Assembly: GCA_024734555.1 (NCBI GenBank)
Contig: JANPWX010000129.1
Span: 1 to 64,000, forward strand
Direction: 5' to 3'
DNA: 64,000 bases
Source of the DNA: Trochalopteron elliotii
Lineage: Eukaryota > Chordata > Aves > Passeriformes > Leiothrichidae
The position numbers and the translations under genes are program-made. Below the pieces are notes generated by a model that did no database searches, was not told the DNA's origin, and saw nothing but the letters and a program-made list of their open reading frames with translations. Numbering within the stretch: position 1 is the stretch's first letter; every line of letters begins with the position of its first letter. Shown here one piece after another: positions 13,431 to 25,711 of this stretch.

Positions 13431-13830
13431 GGGTTTTGTGACCGTGCAATATTCAGGTTGATTTAACCAATCAATAATCAAACCAGCCCTAGAGAGTCAG
13501 TAGTTATTGATTATCTCCCAGCTTGCAAATGAATTCCTAAGACAACACAGAGCTGTGAAGAGCAGCTGGGTCCTAATGTGGAAGGAGGGGACAGAAAAGA
13601 TGAGACCAAATCAAACTCATATCACTTGTATGATACAGAGTGCCTGAAATCCTGCTGCCCAAATAAATGAACCAGCAAAATAATAAGTAGAGGAGCTCTT
13701 AATTGGCTTAGTTAACCAGCCATTTAAAAAGAAATCCAGCTTGATGGACTTAACGTTGATTTTTCAAGCCAGAACCCTTGATTGTTATGATTAATACAAC
13801 TATGCCCAGGTTTCCCAGGCCATTCATTAC
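13431..13830. promoter_or_regulatory. Candidate conserved noncoding element (PBX/HOX-like motifs)
   Basis: The block carries CCAATCAATAATCAAACC at about 13467-13484 and TTATTGATTATC at 13504-13515. TCAATAA (13471-13477) and TTATTGA (13504-13510) form inverted arms. ATCAATAATC and TGATTAT resemble PBX/HOX-type sites. Further on come CTCTTAATTGGC near 13697 and GATTGTTATGATTAATAC near 13780. No open frame runs through it. This is a composition and motif call; conservation would have to be tested. Confidence 0.25.
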
Positions 13831-16800
13831 CATCTAGCAGGATAAAACCCAGCAAGGGGAATGCAAATTATAGTGGCAGGAACCCTTTACAGCATAAAGC
13901 TTTGCAGACAGAGGTCAACTCCCCACCCTTCATGCAACATCTAACAGCAATGGCAATACATCAGCTCAACTCCCAGCAGCAGCTGAAAAATACAATTCCA
14001 CTGCCTTGAGCTACGCTACGTGAAATCCAATTCAAACAACAAGGGGATGAGAAGATTTGAACTCTAACAGTTTTACTTTGGGGTTTAACTCAGCCTGGAA
14101 AGATAGGCAAGAATGCCTTGTCACCATCTGCCCCCAGTTGTGCTGGTACCAGGACACAGCAAGAGCATCCTCAACTGCACTGCATTTTCTGTCCTCTTAA
14201 TGTGGGCCTGGTGTATAAATGTACAGATTGGATGCACCTTTCCTTCTCTTTAGACAGAGGCTTCTTTGCTCACTTCCTCCTAACTTTTTTTCTCCTTTTG
14301 CCACCTTTAATCATTTGAAGACTCAGAGCTGAAACTATAAAATATTATGTGCACATGCAGAAGAATAAAGATGCTTTGGGGCTGGAGATGCTGGTAACTC
14401 TTGAATAATTCCAGTCATGTTTTTAAGGGGAACACTTCAGGTAGGACAGCAGCCACCAATACCCAGGTGCTCTGCTCCTGCTGCTGTTTTATCTCATTCT
14501 GATCTCCAGTTGCCCTAAATAGGCTTAATTTACCTTCCCTTCCCTTTAGTCTGCTTCATTTGCAGAAGTGTTTCAGATGAATAAATAACACAGAGGCCGA
14601 GGTAAATGCACACAGGCAAAGTTGACAGTTGTCAAGCTTCCACCAGCACCACATATTAATGTTCTACATCTCTTCATCCATCTTTTTAATGTCTCACTGA
14701 CGTTTGTACTGATTGTTTTAAGCACAGACGTGAAAAGGCCACTGCAGGGAAGGCAAAGAAATATTCAAATGCTAAGCAACTATGTAAAAACTGCATATTC
14801 TATGTCCTGTGTTCAACTTAGGCTTCCAATTAATAAGAAAGAAAGGGAAAAAACTGAAAACTGAGAACCCAAGAATATACCAGCATTGCCTGCTAAGCTC
14901 CTAGCTGAAACAATGGCCTAATGCTGTAATTAACAATATGAGTGACATTTGTTATAAAAGTGATAAAGTCATTTAATTACCAAGGAAAGCTTTGGAAATG
15001 TGTGAGCTGTATTGAAAACATGTGGCATTTGATGACAGGGTGTTCTCACCACAGGGTTGTAGATGCAGCTGGATGGTTTGGAAATGCAGATTTGGAGCTG
15101 AGGATCATCAATCACACTTTAAATTTATTTAACAACATAAGAAATATTCAGAGATAGACTAGGCTATTTTAAAAAGAGATTACACACTTCTAGGATTTGT
15201 GTGTGTGCAGATGGACTGTCAGTAATAAATTTGGTTTCCTCTGCCTCTCTGTCCATGACAAACACTGCTGTGTGTGTCACACACATCTAAAGGAAACAGC
15301 TGAGAAGAGCAATTTTTAATGCTCCAAGGATCAGGCACGCAAGGAGGACACAGACACCCTGCAAACACACAGTTTACTGAGGCAGAATTTACAATTATCC
15401 CCATCCTGTCTGGTTTCATACACCTTCACTGTGCCAAGCTGGGCACTGACACCACTGAGACAGCTGCTGGTGGAGGCTCAGACCCTGCTGCAGAACTATA
15501 TCCACCAGTGCATTCCACCTCTCTTTCCACTGCTCTTTGAGGAAGAAAAATAGGAAAAATATTGAGGCAAAGGGGTGACTTGCAAAGAGAAATTTAAAAA
15601 ATAGCTGGAGGGTTGGATAGAAAGATTTCCTGAACATCTCTCTGTGCATATTAACCACACATCAGGTATCATCTTTCCTGAAGGCCCAGGGGAAGCATTT
15701 TTCAATGAAGCTCTTCCTACTCATATGTTTTCCCAATGTTCATGGCACTTTCCCGTGTACTGGCCATGACATGATGTCAGTGTGGCATTTTCCCTCCTGA
15801 TGTCTCTGAACAGACATACTATGAATGACAAGAAGTGTGCTGTGTGCATACTAACAGCACTTCAAAGGCAAATAACCCAGCTGCTGGGCCTGATTTTTGT
15901 TCCATAAAAGGCATCAGCTAATGATTAATTATAAAATAAAAATAATGAAGGACAGCCCAAGGTACCTGGCTTTGGAAAAGCTGTTATGACAGGCAAAATG
16001 TCCATGTTCCCACTGTGAACTGTGTTGGGGAGACACAAAGTGGGGACTACATCTTCAAAGCAACACGTGCTGAAGGTCATCACTGACTTCCCTGGTCCCC
16101 CAAATCCTCCCCACATTCTCCACTTCAACCTCTGGAAGCTGCAACTCTGCAAACCCCCAGAGTTTCCCAAAGCTGTAGCTTCTTTTTTAATTAAAGCAAA
16201 GACTTTTGGCACCCTCACGAGCTTTAGGTACACAAAGTGAGTCTTCACAAGTCCTGGGTTGCAGAATTGAGGCTTTTCAGCAATTAAACACCCACATACC
16301 TACAACCCCCCTCTACACACTTGTCCTGTCTCTCTGCCCCCCTTGCCAGTCCCCAGACCACTGCCTTCTTTATCTTTTCACTGGTAAAGACACCAAAGTC
16401 TGCACTGAGTTTTGACAGACTTTTTCCAATGGTTCCAGTCAATCCCCCTCTCCCCTTAGCTGGCTTCCCCACCTAAGAGCCTGGAACAAGAGAGAGCCAG
16501 TAGGAAAGCAGCCATAGCCAAAAGCATTTTGAAATCCTGCAGCTGAAAATGGGATGAAAGAAGGAGGTTTTATCTCAGCAAATCTCTTCTGATTTATTTT
16601 ATTATGCCAGCAGATTAATACACTAAGAAGTGCCAGCCCTATTTTAACACAAGGTGCTTTTGTGCTATGCCTTAAACTGCCATATAAAATAAGCTTAAAA
16701 GGTGATTCATGTGTATTGTAAAGGTCATTTCTGATAAACCAGGTGGATTATATTAATTAACCAAGAAAAAAAAAAGAGAGAGAGAGACAAAAATAATACA

Positions 16801-17883
16801 TTTAGCTCAGTGGTTAATGGCATAAGGAAGCAGTTTCACACAGAAAAAAATCTAATGGAAAAAAAACAAGCTCATGCCACACTTCAGATTGGAAGCAAAG
16901 CAGTGGTTCATGAAAGTGACAGAAATGAAGCAATGCTCTGAGATTTACCTTGAAGGATGGGCATTGGCTATCATCACCAAATGGCTTCTTGTAAACATTT
17001 CAGTAGAGAATCAACTTCCTGTAGTTTGATTTTTCATCTGACTGTGTAAAAAGCTTAAAATAATCAAGTGCAGAAATTTCTGCAGAGTATTCATTCAATG
17101 CATGATTCCTATGGGAATCCCAGGCACTTACTGCAGTGAAAATACTTCTTTAGTATCACCTAATACTGGCCATTAACCTGATAGTTAGAGGAGATTATCT
17201 GGGTTCATTTCTTCTGGCTCCACCAGGGTCAGGAGGTGGCCCCATTCTCCATCTTTTCCACACTAAAGCTGCTGTCTGGCACCTTTCTTATCACCTCACC
17301 AGTTATCTGGAAGCGATTTCAGCCAATATCTTTTTTTAGCCATCTTATTCTGTTGTTTCCTCTTTTAATTCCTGATCTACAGTCCATAGAATCACTGCAA
17401 GGGTGGTGAGCTTTTTTTGGTGTGCTCAGGCCCAGTCACATTTCCTCCAATGAAATGTTATTTGCCAGTGTCATTGTGAGTTAAGTACACACCAAAATCA
17501 ATCCCAAGTTCTTCAACTTCCTAAAGGTCCTCCTTTTTGCTTCTATTCTTAAGGCAGTTTTCATCTAACTACTGCAGTGTATTACTGAAGCAGGCTGCAA
17601 GGATGAATGGGCTCTGTCTATAGATAATAGGAGCCTCCAGTGTTAACTCTTAATTATCATTAAACAGCTTGAGAAAGAATATAAAACCTCATATTACAGA
17701 ACTGGAGTTTCTAGGTAACAAGGGCTTGAAAGAAATTCATCCTCCTCAAAGGTGAATCTGTAATTGCCTACTGCACAATTTCTGTAGCTCTTCCCAAACA
17801 ATCTAATTCTGGTCATCACCAGTGATCTTGTAGCCTGAACTCATCTTCTTGCTCACATATTTCCTTTTGTATTCACAGCCTGC
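13831..17883. other. Unique noncoding DNA with possible ancient LINE traces
   Basis: No gene is recognised; the longest frames are about 70-107 codons (15925-16248 minus). Two stretches, about 16320-16470 and 17450-17530, contain words reminiscent of antisense CR1 LINE sequence, but their order does not fit one element. An AT-rich block at 16590-16760 ends in an A10 run plus a (GA)5-6 dinucleotide tract at 16766-16787. 17190-17800 looks like ordinary unique or ancient repeat-derived DNA. Confidence 0.5.
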
Positions 17884-17931
17884 TTTTTTTTTTTTTTTCC
17901 TTCTTCTTCTTTTTTGTCTGCTGACATGCAG
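17884..17931 (+). other. Strong splice-acceptor-like site (polypyrimidine tract plus CAG)
   Basis: A T15 run at 17884-17898 continues into CCTTCTTCTTC and TTTTTTGTCTG and ends at CTGACATGCAG, with the AG at 17930-17931 and no intervening AG. This meets the layout of a vertebrate 3' splice site. The next 21 codons from 17932 are open before TAA at 17995-17997 and encode nothing recognisable, so if the site is used it may serve a noncoding transcript or a short terminal exon. It could also be only a decayed poly(T) tract. Confidence 0.3.
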
Positions 17932-20460
17932 CTTCACTTTTCAAATTTCACTAGAAAGTTTTCTGAAGAGCAGACTTCCTTATTTCACTATTGTTAATAT
18001 TAGATACAAATAAACAATTGATTCTGGAACAATACAAGTTAAAGGAGCCATTTCCCTTGTCATTTATTCATGTCCTTCTCAAATTAATTAGGAGTAATTA
18101 ATTAATGGGTCAGAATATTTTGATATAGGTATCATATTTTAAACAGTTACTCTTGCTGGTTTTACTTCTGATTTCATTTTTTTCCTTAATCCAAATTTTG
18201 AGGAGCTGTAAGTATTTCTTAATTATGATGATTGACTCACCAGTGACTATGGCACAGACTGAATGTGACTTAGCATTTCAAAAACCAGAATTCGTAAACC
18301 CTGTGAGTTCTCCCCAAAGTTCAGTAAATTCCAGAAAAACCTGATCAACATTTGAAGTGGTCTCCAAAACAAAACTGTGGTTCTTTTCAAGGTACATTAA
18401 TATTGGACAGACTTGCAAAAATGGTTCCTGATGCTCTTCTCTTTTATGTGCCTGTGATTTTAGTGTGCAGCTTGAATAACAGAGCAGCAGCTTTGCCTCA
18501 CCTCTCCATTCTGTCACACTGGAGTGATGACACATCCCAGACAAAGGGAAGGAAAGGTGGGATCTCCACAGATCCCCCACAAAAGAGGAAACTGGGAGGA
18601 AACGTGGGAGGAATGAGCAGTGAGTGATATCCACGTTCTGGCATGGCTAGAAGGGGGAAAGGGCACGTCCTCAGGGATCCTGGAGCTGAGCAAAAATGAA
18701 AGCACAAAGAGCTTTAAACACGGATGAGAGAAGACAACTTGAGAAGAGGAAAAACAACAGCTCAGACACAGCCCCGAGCAGCCCTGGCTGCAGGAACACA
18801 AGGCTGTGCTCCTGGGGACCAGGCAACAACTCACAATTGCCCTGTCCTGTGAACACCACCAGGGCACCACACAAAGGCACGTCTGCAAAGCTCCTCTTTG
18901 GGCCCCTCAGCACAGCTCAGCTCCTTCATGGCAAATATGAACATTTTACCCACTCCCACAAGTTTGCCAAGTGCCTTACAAAACTAGCAAGTCCTCTTTC
19001 CTTCTGCAAATTCAGCTTTTATCATGTGCCATATCAGTGGGGTCCCACTTCTCAATTTAAAAAACAATAAAAATGATGGGTAGCCAGCATGAACCTTGGA
19101 GGTACTCCTGAGGTTTTCCTGCTGTGGCTACCATGCTGAACGTAGCTGCAATTGATATTTGTTATTTCCTAATTTAACCTGAGAAATAATTAGCTATCAT
19201 ATGTCCTTCCATGGACACATGCAGAATGGAGTCATAATGTAGTCCATAAATAAAAATAGCAATAGCTCACCAGCGTGATAGTTTGACATTCCACAAATGA
19301 AGAAAAAAGGACAAACGACCTAAAAATGGTTGTTTGGTATTTTTAAACTATAATTAATTACATGTGTAAATAAATTAGCAATAGCAGCAGCTCTGGACAA
19401 GCAACTAGACAGCTAATTATAGGGAAAATGCCACTGAAGGCTCCAACAGATGACCACCTGTCTGCTCCCCATCCCAGGTGTTCAAGCACTCTCAGGTTTG
19501 TTTTTGAGCTTTATAAAAAACATCTGTTCATGTAACTCAGGCACAGCCACAAAATGCAATACACAGAAGTAAAGGAGAAGCTCAGCTCTCCCACAGTTTC
19601 CTTTCCCTTTGTCCTGCCACTGCTGTCAGCCCAAGGAACAGTTCTTGTACCCACCAAAGCATAGAAACTTACATGTGACTTCTGCTCCCTTTCTGCCATT
19701 ATAAAACCACTTTCCTGTTGGAAGAAAGAATGGTATGATCCTTTACATGGGAGCATGCCATTTTTTCCCTGGATTACTGTGGCTCTTTTAAGGCCTCCTG
19801 GTTTCCCTCACTAAATACAATATTTAAGAAGGGATGTTTTTCAGTAATTTATTCCCTCGAGAGAAGTTTACAGCAACTAAACTAATTAGGCACGAGTCTA
19901 AGTAAACATGAAAATGCTGATATGCTTCCAAGTGCCTGCACCTACTTAATTAGGTTTTGTTTTCTATTTATCTCTCAGCCTGTATGAAAGTCTCCCATGT
20001 GACATGAGCACTTCATTTCCTTCCCATGCTCAGTGTCATCTCACCTTCCCCAGCTCCTGCCTCACTGAGGAGGGGAGAGGTGGCCCCAGTCTGTGCCCCA
20101 GCAAACAAAGACAAAAGGGATGTGGACTGAGAGCTGCCAAATAATGCCTGTGCAACTGCTGCCAGCCCAGCCCTAAACCCTAAACCCTTCCAACAGCTAA
20201 AACACTAAATTCCAGCACTGGGGGTTACCCAGCACAGCTCCCTCCAGCAGAACTGGCCTGTGCAGAGACCCCAGTGCAGACACTGACACATCTGAGAGGC
20301 CAACCCAGGGCAGGGGAACAGCTGAGGATGAGGGTGGAGCAGCAGGAAACCTTTAACACGAGGCACAGAATCCAAAATGACACCTGGGGGCACTGGGACT
20401 GAGCTCTGCCAGCCTTAGAGCCCAGAGAGAGGCACAGAGAGCACCGGGTGTGGCCGCCAG
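17932..20460. other. Unique noncoding DNA with AT-rich candidate elements
   Basis: No coding exon is supported; overlapping frames at 18278-19070 have no domain character. Two AT-rich pieces resemble noncoding elements: 19130-19440, with AATAATTAGC and ATAATTAATTACATG, and 19840-19980, with AAACTAATTAGG and CTTAATTAGG. From about 20030 the base composition climbs towards the GC-rich minisatellite. A short CCCTAAACCCTAAACCC near 20171 is a chance motif rather than telomeric sequence. Confidence 0.55.
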
Positions 20461-20515
20461 AGCCCCGTGTGCCCGACAGGGACCTGTCACAGCCCCGTGT
20501 GCCCGACAGGGACCT
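20461..20515. repeat. 30-bp tandem duplication at minisatellite edge
   Basis: A 25-base string starting AGCCCCGTGTGCCC and ending ACAGGGACCT occurs identically at 20461-20485 and 20491-20515, a period of 30 bases. Its last half contains the ACAGGGAC word that dominates the neighbouring minisatellite, so it looks like an older or diverged edge of the same expansion. Confidence 0.9.
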
Positions 20516-20539
20516 TGGCAGGGCTTCTGCCTCGGGCCT

Positions 20540-20935
20540 CACTGCCCTCTGCAGGACACAGGGACAGACAGAGGGACAGCCCTGCCAGGGACAGACACAG
20601 GGACAGTGCACAGGGACAGTGCACAGGGACAGCCTTGGCAGTGACAGCACACGGGGACAGGATACAGGGAAAGACACAGGGACAGACACAGGGACAGACA
20701 GCCCTGCCATTGACAGCGCACAGGGACAGACACAGGGAGAGACACAGGGACAGCACACAGGGACGGCACAGGGACAGGATACAGGGACGGGACGCAGGGA
20801 CAGACACAGGGACAGGATACAGGGACAGACACAGGGACAGGATACAGGGACGGGACACAGGGACGGGACACAGGGACAGCACACAGGGACAGCCCTGCCA
20901 GTGACAGCGCACAGGGACAGACACAGGGAGCGCCG
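20540..20935. repeat. GC-rich minisatellite, 12-13 bp ACAGGGACAG-type unit
   Basis: About thirty imperfect units of the form [AC or GAT]ACAGGGACAG or CACAGGGACAG run head to tail, with variants GGGACGG, GGGAAAG and GGGAGAG. A larger pattern is imposed on this: a block starting AGCC(C/T)TGCC or AGCCTTGGC recurs at 20578, 20631, 20700 and 20891. The copies at 20700 and 20891 are nearly identical for about 38 bases, followed in both by CACAGGGACAGACACAGGGA. The plus strand is almost free of T here and stops are rare in most frames on both strands, which creates long open frames (20225-21073 minus, 20448-20942 plus) that should not be read as genes. GGG triplets recur every 12-13 bases. It is likely length-polymorphic. 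Confidence 0.95.
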
Positions 20936-23089
20936 GAACTGAGGAACACTTTGCCATCGGCTCGGCTCCAGAGCAGCTCCAGGAGCTTTCCAAGGCACCC
21001 TCACCTGGCCTAAGGCCTGGAGCTGTCGGAATGGAAAAGCACGGCTGGGATGGCTGGAAGGAGCGGCCCTCACACGAGTGTATCAGGGCAGAGCTGATGA
21101 ATGCATTTCCACAATAACCAGGAACATTCTTCCCTCCCCTGGCTGAGCCAGCTCAGCGCATCTGCCCGGGCCCTCTGTCCCCCCTCGGTTTTACAAACAC
21201 CTTCCCACCCCTCCGGGGCCAGAATCCCCTCCCAGAGGAACACCACTGAGGAATTCCTCCCTCCCCTCATCCTCCTCTCTCTCCTCTGCCAGCCCTGAGC
21301 AATGCCAGAGCCCGGGACTCCGGCGCCCCTGCACCTGCAGACAGTTCTACACCTGCTGTATCCCAGGGCTCTCTCAACGAGATCCACAACTACGGCCCCA
21401 ATTTCTTCTTTCATTTTGAGAAGATGCCACAAAGTTCTCTGTACCAACAAGTGAATCTGGAATTCTGTAACTCAGAAATCTCAGCTCTGCTACTTCACGT
21501 TTTTTAGAGTTTTACAGGCAAACACAAAAGCATCACTCAGCTGAATGCCTCTAAATATCTCTTTCATAAAGATATGTAACGTAAAGTCAAGAAATGCAGC
21601 AGCAAAAGAAAATAAAAATTAATATTTTTGCTAGGTATTTTCCTTTCAACTCTATTAAAAAGCCCACAAAGGTGTTCCTGAGGACACAGAACCAGTGGAT
21701 TTCTTACCTAAAGATGTGCAGAGTCAGGAATTAGGTGCCTTCCTCCTTTTTCAAGTCCTTCTTGATGCTTGGATTCTTTGACAGGTTTCCAGTCAGTTTG
21801 AAATATAACTACTTACCTGTGTTCACCTCTTTTTGCCAACTATTAGCTGGCATTAATTACAAGTCCCACTGTATATAACCTTAAATCCCAAAGGGTAAGA
21901 TTTCCCTCTGTGAGTATAACTTCATTAGAGGAAAATGATCTCTCCTTTTTTCTACTTTTTTATCATGTTCTCAGAACTACACCTAAATACCAATCATTTG
22001 ATAAGGGAATGACCTACATTTCCAGCCTGTGATTCTCAGCCTTGCCAGGAGAGATGGTGGCTCACAACCTCTGGCCCTCAGCAGGGACCACTGTTTGCAA
22101 AATAGTGCCAAACTAAGGGCAGAGCAACAATTTACACAATAAAGCTTCATTTGAAATCTTCCCTTCTTAAAATTTAAATGTTATCTGGAAACAGTTGGTT
22201 TAAAGATTAACACTTCTGGAAAAATAAAAAGATCTCTTGATATTTTCAAAAGGAGAATGTTCTTTCTTAGTCTGGCTCTTTGAAATTGTAGTTTACACTG
22301 GCTGTTTACTGGAGGTTTAGGGCTGAGAGACAATTTGGCAATCGAGATATTTTCTAGCTACCCAGCATGTGAAGTTCACATTTCATGAATTAGAAAAAAA
22401 CTTAGAGGAATAGTTGCTGAGAGGATCTGATGGGTGCAAGTTACCATCAGCCCCCCTCAAACCCTCCCATACCAAATGAAACACTTTCATAAAGGCTTTT
22501 TTTCTTACTGCAAAATGGTCATCATATAGATTACACAAAAACATCAGAATTATACAGATCAGAAAAATTCCAACAAAGTCCTGAAGTTTGTGCATTTTAA
22601 CCATTGTTTCCTTTCTCGGTTGTTGCCCATCTATAATTACCAGCTATACAAATAAAGTATCTTTAAAAAATGTAGCACATACCCAGTCTTGCTCTCACAG
22701 TCACAGCTTCAGGAGAAGACAGAGGCAGTGGATGAGGAACGCTGGTGTGGGATATTATTGGTCCTTTGCACCTTCACCCCTTGTGTCTGTCCAAAGCATT
22801 TTTATCAGTTTTCCAGCCACGTTTCAGTGACAAATACAAATAAAACAAAAACAACAAAAACTACAAAGTCAGTGGGATTTCAGGAACAGTCCTTGGCTGG
22901 GGCTCCTAGCTTCCCCCCCTCACACACACATTGTGTATTTAATGCTTGCTGATGATTCAGGCAGACATCACTGAGTCAATTCACATTTAACGAGTTCTTA
23001 AAGGGTAGTTTTACCACTTTTCGAGCTATAAACTCAATTTTACATGTTTTTTCTCCACACTTCACGAGGAAATTTCCACTCTGTAACAT
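20936..23089. other. GC-rich shoulder, then AT-rich unique DNA
   Basis: From 20936 to about 21460 the sequence stays GC-rich with modest CpG content. Its open frames (21070-21450 minus, 126 codons) have no recognisable domain. Beyond 21480 it returns to AT-rich unique DNA with only short frames. A pyrimidine-rich stretch and a CACACACACA run are at about 22910-22930. No gene or transposon can be supported. Confidence 0.55.
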
Positions 23090-23350
23090 TTACCACAGCC
23101 GACGAGGCTGCGGTAATGGCGGCAACCCCGAGGCAGGGCCAGGCGGGCTGAGTTGAGATTTAAACAGATTTCACAGAATCCTGGGATTCCCCACATCACA
23201 GGAATGAGGTTTTCCAGGGAGGCAGCCCGGGAGCAGAGCTGCCAGGGCCGGCAGCTCCCTCAGCCCGATCCCATTTTCTCCCTCAGGGACACCGGCAGGC
23301 GCTTTTACCCCGGAGGCTGAGGCGGCTCTGCCCCGGCCCGAGGGCTCGGC
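23090..23350. promoter_or_regulatory. CpG-rich segment, possible small CpG island
   Basis: CpG is frequent here compared with the surrounding DNA, for example CCGACGAGGCTGCGG at 23099-23113 and CCCCGGCCCGAGGGCTCGG near 23331-23349; I count roughly sixteen CpG in about 250 bases. A Kozak-like ATGGCGGC at 23116 opens only an 11-codon frame ending TGA at 23149-23151. On the minus strand a 118-codon frame (23171-23527) covers it, without a recognisable domain. CACAGAATCCTGGGATTCC at 23172-23190 resembles the end of a CR1-type element but is too short to assign. This could be an orphan CpG island or promoter, or GC-rich repeat debris. Confidence 0.3.
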
Positions 23351-25711
23351 TCTTTCCAGCCACACCAGCTCCCACCATCCCAGAATCCAAGCTTCCAACA
23401 ACCAGCCCTGAAGTATGATGGTTGTTTGGGAAATTCCTCCATCGAGACTACCAAGTTTTAGGTGGAAAACGAGATTATGAGCGGCGTCACACAGTCTCTG
23501 CCTACTCTGGGCTGAGCCCTCAGCCATGCCTATCAGGCCTCAGAGCCACCCAGCCCCTCAAACAACAGAAGCAGCTCTTTTTATGTCCTTGAAACTAGTT
23601 TTTTCAAAGTGCTTTTACTTCAAATCTTGGCATTTTATGTTCCTGATCATCCTGGAATCTGAAGTAGAAGGCAGTATGTATAGGCCTTCCATATACCAGC
23701 ATTTGCTCACTGTGTTTGGACTGACACTTTCAGTGTTCTTTTTTTTTTCCCTTAAAAAATAAATCCTAATTGAAAGCCCCACAGAGAAGCTGTCAAGTTA
23801 AATTTATGACAAAGGTAGCTACTTCTGCAGGTCGGTTTTCAAATCCATGGCTTGAAATGTGACTGACAGATTGACACACGCTGACAAGAAAAGAGCTCCT
23901 TTGGAAGAACTTTTAAAAATCAGTGTTTTTATAATTGATCTGAGGTTCAGGAAATGGGAAGACAAAGATGCTTTGCTGGTTTTCCACACATTTATAGGCC
24001 ATGTTTCAGAAAATTAGTTCCTCAGTAAAATGTCTCCTAAGGCCAGCATTTAAGGATACATTTAAGTCCCACAGAGATTTCAGTAACTCTGAAGGCTTAG
24101 TACAGATTTAAGTGCTGCTAAAAGGGTTGATTTTTCTGACAGGCTTTCAGAATCCACTGTTAAGAGAATATGCTTTTAAAAAGGGGTTCACACCCTTAAG
24201 CTGTGCCAGTGTTGCCACCTACAATAAAGTGCTGGTATGCAGGCATTTCTGAACCACAAAGTTCCAAAATTTCTTCTTAGCTGAAATTTGCCTTTTTTGT
24301 TTTGTTTTGTTGGTTTTTTTGGTCTAAAATCTTCTTTCCAATACTCATTTTAACTGAAGTTAGTAGATTAGCTGCTACAGAAGTTAGTAGATTTATCAAC
24401 TGCTGGAGTTCCACCTTTGACTGTAATTAAGTTTAGGTCATAGCCTGCAAAAAAAGGACAGGCTATTTCAATAAATGAATTTGAAAAGTCTTCATGTCTT
24501 AAAAGTAATATATAACAGTGATTTGAATGTATATTCAGCCACCTTTTTATATAATTATTCTAAAGAGAAAATCTGGTTTTCTTTGTTTTCAAGAGAAATC
24601 ACCAAGTCTGAAGAACTGTCTTAAAGAAATCAAAACTGTCCTTAAAACAACATCTTTGTATTTTGGGATTGTTTTATTGTCTTTTTCTTTTTCTTCTGCA
24701 TTTCTCTAAACACTGACTGAAAACCCACTTCTGCTTTCAAAACTTTTATTTTCAGAAGTTTCCTTAACTTCAATCCACACTTATGTTTTCTCCAAAGCCT
24801 TTCAGAAAACTCCATAACAATCACAACTTTAATTCAAAATAAAAAAAAAACAAAACAACCGGGTGCATAGAAAAGGGTGGGGCAGATGGAGGAAGAAAAT
24901 AAGTCCTGACAAAATGCAGGTTCTTTCTGCTGCTACTTTAACATGGCAAACAAATTTTTACTTTTCCCAGTGGCCAAAGGAAATAATTGGTTCTTTTCTC
25001 AAAGACAAAATGCCCTGTTGCATCGACTGGAATGGTGAAAAATTCCAGGTACTTGCATGAGTGTGAAAGAGAAATATTAAAAAGTAGAGCTATTCTAATC
25101 CCTGAGCTATTCACTATAAACATTTCTATTTATTTATTATATTTAGGATGTATCTCCAGGATATATTTATATGCCTGGAAATGATGAACATAACTGAAAT
25201 TAGATGTAAGGATATAAAACCACGAGGGCTGTGTTTATAGATAAAGCTTCAGTCCAATATAAGTTACTGGTGTTGTGACAGTTTTATAGCAGAGTAAGGT
25301 GAAAAGCAGATATCTAGGTTTCCATTGCAGTGCTGTGCTCCCTCCCAGAAGAGCCCAGAGTAATCAATTTATTTATCAGGGCAAAAAATACCTGAAATTT
25401 TACTGTTTCCTTCATTTGATTCCTGCTCACTGATGAGCTTTATCGGGCCCTGATTTACATCACATTCAGTTAATATTATCTGTTCATTTATGGCCTACAC
25501 CCAGAGTAGCTTATGACTTCATATATGGATAGTGACAGAAGCAGTGATAATAAAATGAGATATTTATGAAGCTTAGGTACTTATTGGAGACTGGGCTGGC
25601 TAAAAGATGCCTTTTATCTGCAGGGTATTGCAGATACACAAGTCTAATCTGTTAAGCTTCAAAACTTGAGCTAGGGGTTCCAATCACAAACTGTGTCTGC
25701 TTCTCCCAGAC
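23351..25711. other. AT-rich unique DNA, no gene recognised
   Basis: Only short open frames are present. A 14-base word GAAGTTAGTAGATT occurs at 24356-24369 and again at 24380-24393 (24-base spacing). A (TTTTG)3 run lies near 24297-24310, and short A runs occur near 24841. The sequence from 25370 to 25640 is AT-rich and could hold noncoding elements. Nothing else is supportable. Confidence 0.55.

Noticed and set aside
20171..20187. CCCTAAACCCTAAACCC, telomere-like motif
   Set aside because: Only about two units of a seven-base plant-type repeat; vertebrate telomeres use TTAGGG, and no array follows. Chance.
20225..21073. 282-codon minus frame and 164/145-codon plus frames across the minisatellite
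   Set aside because: Several frames on both strands are open at once because the repeat unit contains no stop codons; the predicted proteins are pure repeat (Cys-Pro-Val or Gly-Gln-Thr types).
23172..23220. CACAGAATCCTGGGATTCC as a CR1 3' end
   Set aside because: Too short, and the following bases do not continue as CR1.
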